Shown: piece after piece, positions 62,328-64,000 of the stretch
Layout: every line of letters starts with the position of its first letter
How positions within the stretch are numbered: position 1 is the first letter of the stretch
Assembly: GCF_007997155.1 (NCBI RefSeq)
Contig: NZ_VORT01000002.1
Coordinates: forward strand, 359,566-423,565
DNA length: 64,000 bases
Direction of reading: 5' to 3'
From: Aequorivita antarctica
GTDB lineage: Bacteria > Bacteroidota > Bacteroidia > Flavobacteriales > Flavobacteriaceae
Notes under the pieces: model-generated
What the model saw: the letters and a program-made list of their open reading frames with translations, nothing else
The model's database searches: none
What the model was told of the DNA's origin: nothing
Position numbers and translations under genes: made by a program

Positions 62328-63671
62328 TTACTCCTTAACAACCTTAAAGGTCTTGTAATTCTCATTGGATTTTACCATTATTAAATAAACACCTTCAGAC
62401 AAAAATGATAAATCTATTTGCACAACTGAAGACTCTGGATGTAACCTAAGAATATTTTGCCCCAATAAATTATTAACTGATACTTCGGAAAATATTGTTG
62501 TATGCCTCAAAGTGATTAATCCGTTTGTAGGATTGGGGAAATAACTAAAATTGGCATCATTAAAATCGTCAATGCTTAATCTAAGATTAATAGTAACGGG
62601 AAAAGGGGCGCTTAAACATCCATTAACGATATTTACGGCATAATAGGTTTCTCCATCTACCAAAAGTGTAGTTAAAAGCAGCGGATTTGTATTGTTCATT
62701 GCATCTTCTTCAGTAGCAAACCAAGTTACATCAATAGGATCTACAATAATATCTGCTAAAGTAGCACCTTGATCAAAGGTTTGATTAGAATCACCAGTAG
62801 GTGTTGGTGGCGGTGTACATCCATCCAGATTTAGTCTGCCAAAATATTGTGCCGAGCCACCACTCAATAATACACTCACTCCCGTATTGGGATCTAATTT
62901 ATTTACTCCAGCACCACTAGACCATAAAATATCTCCATTGCCAAGTTTGGCAACTCCTCTTAAATTACCTAAACTCCAATAATCAATTATAGAACCGTCA
63001 GTTTCAGAAAAGCGATATAAGCCATTTTGATTACCACCGCTTATTATACTAAATACTGAAGCCAAAATTACGCCTGGTTCTTCAATTTCTATTTGTTGGA
63101 CAAAACTAACTACTCCGCTTTCAACAATATTTCCTAAAAAAACACCACTGTAATCCCGTCTTTCAATATTACTAGTACCACTGTATGATATATATACTTC
63201 GCCAGCTCCATTATCTATAATATCAAACGGGGAAACTGATTGGGGAGTTGTAAGAAAAAATCCTAGATTGTTACCGCTAAAATCAAAACGAATAATAGCA
63301 TCGCCTGGCGCACCGTTGTTGGTTCCTGAATTACTCACCCAAACCTCAGTTCCATTTACGATGGATAAACCACGAATATTATCCAAGCCAGTATCAATTG
63401 TAGTCAAAAGATTTCCGTCAAGATCATACCGCTCTATTTTATCAGCCAATTGGTATGCAATCCAAATTTCATTTGCTACCTGAATTAATGCTTTCGGAGT
63501 TCCAGCATCCAGCGCAATAAATGCTGGGTCAATAATGTCTCCGGTAGTAGAATCAAGCAAAAGCACTTGTCCGTCCTGTATTACAGCAATCCTTTCCTGT
63601 GCGGGCATAGACCAAGCACAGAATATTAATAATAGTAGGATAGTATTTTTGAGAAGAGTAGTTTTTTTCAT
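62328..63671 (-). CDS. T9SS cargo protein with beta-propeller-like domain
   Basis: A 447-residue secreted protein: signal peptide LLKNTILLLLIFCAWSMPAQ, a propeller-like region of repeated strands (IAVIQDGQVLLLDSTTGDI, IERYDLDGNLLTTIDTG, IIRFDFSGNNLGFF, NIERRDYSGVFLGNIV, GLYRFSETDGSIID), a later domain with PVTINLRLSIDDFND, and the T9SS type A tail (SYFPNPTNGLITLRH, VSVNNLLGQNILRLH, FLSEGVYLIMVKSN). A second candidate for export by the type IX system, and probably cell-surface or secreted. Confidence 0.88.
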   Translation of the reverse strand: MKKTTLLKNTILLLLIFCAWSMPAQERIAVIQDGQVLLLDSTTGDIIDPAFIALDAGTPKALIQVANEIWIAYQLADKIERYDLDGNLLTTIDTGLDNIRGLSIVNGTEVWVSNSGTNNGAPGDAIIRFDFSGNNLGFFLTTPQSVSPFDIIDNGAGEVYISYSGTSNIERRDYSGVFLGNIVESGVVSFVQQIEIEEPGVILASVFSIISGGNQNGLYRFSETDGSIIDYWSLGNLRGVAKLGNGDILWSSGAGVNKLDPNTGVSVLLSGGSAQYFGRLNLDGCTPPPTPTGDSNQTFDQGATLADIIVDPIDVTWFATEEDAMNNTNPLLLTTLLVDGETYYAVNIVNGCLSAPFPVTINLRLSIDDFNDANFSYFPNPTNGLITLRHTTIFSEVSVNNLLGQNILRLHPESSVVQIDLSFLSEGVYLIMVKSNENYKTFKVVKE

Positions 63672-63846
63672 AATTATTTTATTTTCATTTAGTTAATATA
63701 TAAAATTTACTCTTAGGAAACAAGAAAGACATTGCTTACGGCATTAGAAATTTCAAATATTGAAGAAAATCATAAGAGAACCTTTAGTATATAAAACCAT
63801 TTAAAATAAGATTTTATAAAAATATTTCGGTTTATCCCATAAAAAA

Positions 63847-63872
63847 AACCCCTTCACAAAAGTGAAGGGGTT
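63847..63872 (-). terminator. rRNA operon terminator
   Basis: On the minus strand AACCCCTTCAC, TTTT loop, GTGAAGGGGTT, then a run of T. It lies 6 nt beyond the 3' end of the 5S rRNA. Confidence 0.9.
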
Positions 63873-63878
63873 CTAAAG

Positions 63879-63986
63879 GAAGGCGGCGACCTACTCTCCC
63901 ACAGGATGCAGTACCATCGGCGCAAACGGGCTTAACTTCTCTGTTCGGAAAGGTAAGAGGTGAGCCCCGTCGCTATAACCACCTTA
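63879..63986 (-). rRNA. rrf: 5S ribosomal RNA
   Basis: On the minus strand the ~108-nt sequence starts at AAGGTGGTTATAGCGACGGG and ends GGGAGAGTAGGTCGCCGCCT(TCC), with the typical internal loop GAACAGAGAAGTTAAGCCC. The ends pair as in all 5S rRNAs. The rest of the operon (23S, 16S) must lie beyond the right edge of the window. Confidence 0.95.
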
Positions 63987-64000
63987 GTTTTAGCAATCGG

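Noticed and set aside
1..64000. tRNA genes, IS elements, prophage or CRISPR
   Set aside because: None could be recognised by eye; a tRNAscan-SE and IS search would be decisive.

Overview
The window is a chromosomal stretch from a Bacteroidota bacterium, most probably a member of the Flavobacteriaceae; the genus cannot be fixed from the sequence alone. The evidence is low G+C, a fused lpxC-fabZ gene, type IX secretion (T9SS) components (porX, porQ), two secreted proteins with T9SS type A sorting tails, a SusC/FecA-like TonB receptor with a carboxypeptidase-regulatory N-terminus, DUF6048/DUF6452/DUF6252 family proteins, TAnnTTTG promoter boxes and a 6S-like RNA between zapA and rny. No phage, plasmid, integron, IS element or CRISPR array was recognised.

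Layout. 1-7105 (minus): an HD hydrolase, then lpxD, lpxC-fabZ, lpxA, efp, an lpxD paralogue, a SnoaL-like gene and the start of sucD. 7260-12786 (plus): porX, tsaE, two copies of a small-lipoprotein/four-helix membrane protein cassette with out-of-frame overlap, ald and a small anchored protein. 12847-20607: proline dehydrogenase divergent from aroB, a DJ-1/PfpI protein, YihY, DinB, an Lrp regulator, an M14 peptidase and an HTH regulator with shared palindromic sites between them. 20708-25021 (minus): hybrid histidine kinase, a decayed mscL, cmk and porQ. 25244-33253: lon, a repeat-containing lipoprotein, a UMF1-type MFS transporter, an M48 peptidase lipoprotein, and a collagen-like lipoprotein with a sigma-54-like promoter followed by two msrB genes. 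33433-35323: lpdA and aroQ. 35387-41503 (minus): eight outer-membrane beta-barrel genes in a row, six of them clear paralogues with similar intergenic hairpins. 41617-49281: xerD, rny, 6S RNA, zapA with a coiled-coil partner, an M23 peptidase and a TonB receptor. 49291-62146: cysteine desulfurase, a calcium-repeat lipoprotein, a Smr protein, a T9SS cargo protein, rocD, rlmD, DUF6452/DUF6048, a THUMP methyltransferase, a second methyltransferase and a ZIP transporter. 62328-64000 (minus): a second T9SS cargo protein and the 5S rRNA end of an rRNA operon whose remainder lies beyond the right edge.

How genes work together. The left block makes lipid A (lpxD, lpxC, lpxA) and controls fatty-acid elongation (fabZ), so envelope lipid supply is co-transcribed. 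porX and porQ belong to the secretion machine that exports the two type A cargo proteins. Proline dehydrogenase, rocD and ald suggest amino-acid catabolism, and lpdA and sucD feed central carbon metabolism.

Most notable: (i) a duplicated cassette in which a 46-residue lipoprotein overlaps a four-helix membrane protein by exactly 59 nt in both copies, with the same promoter box and leader; (ii) palindromes carrying the -7 boxes of the divergent M14 peptidase and HTH regulator; (iii) a start-codon hairpin on lpxD; (iv) a sigma-54-like promoter; (v) a previously intact mscL now broken by several frameshifts; (vi) the beta-barrel array with co-duplicated terminators.
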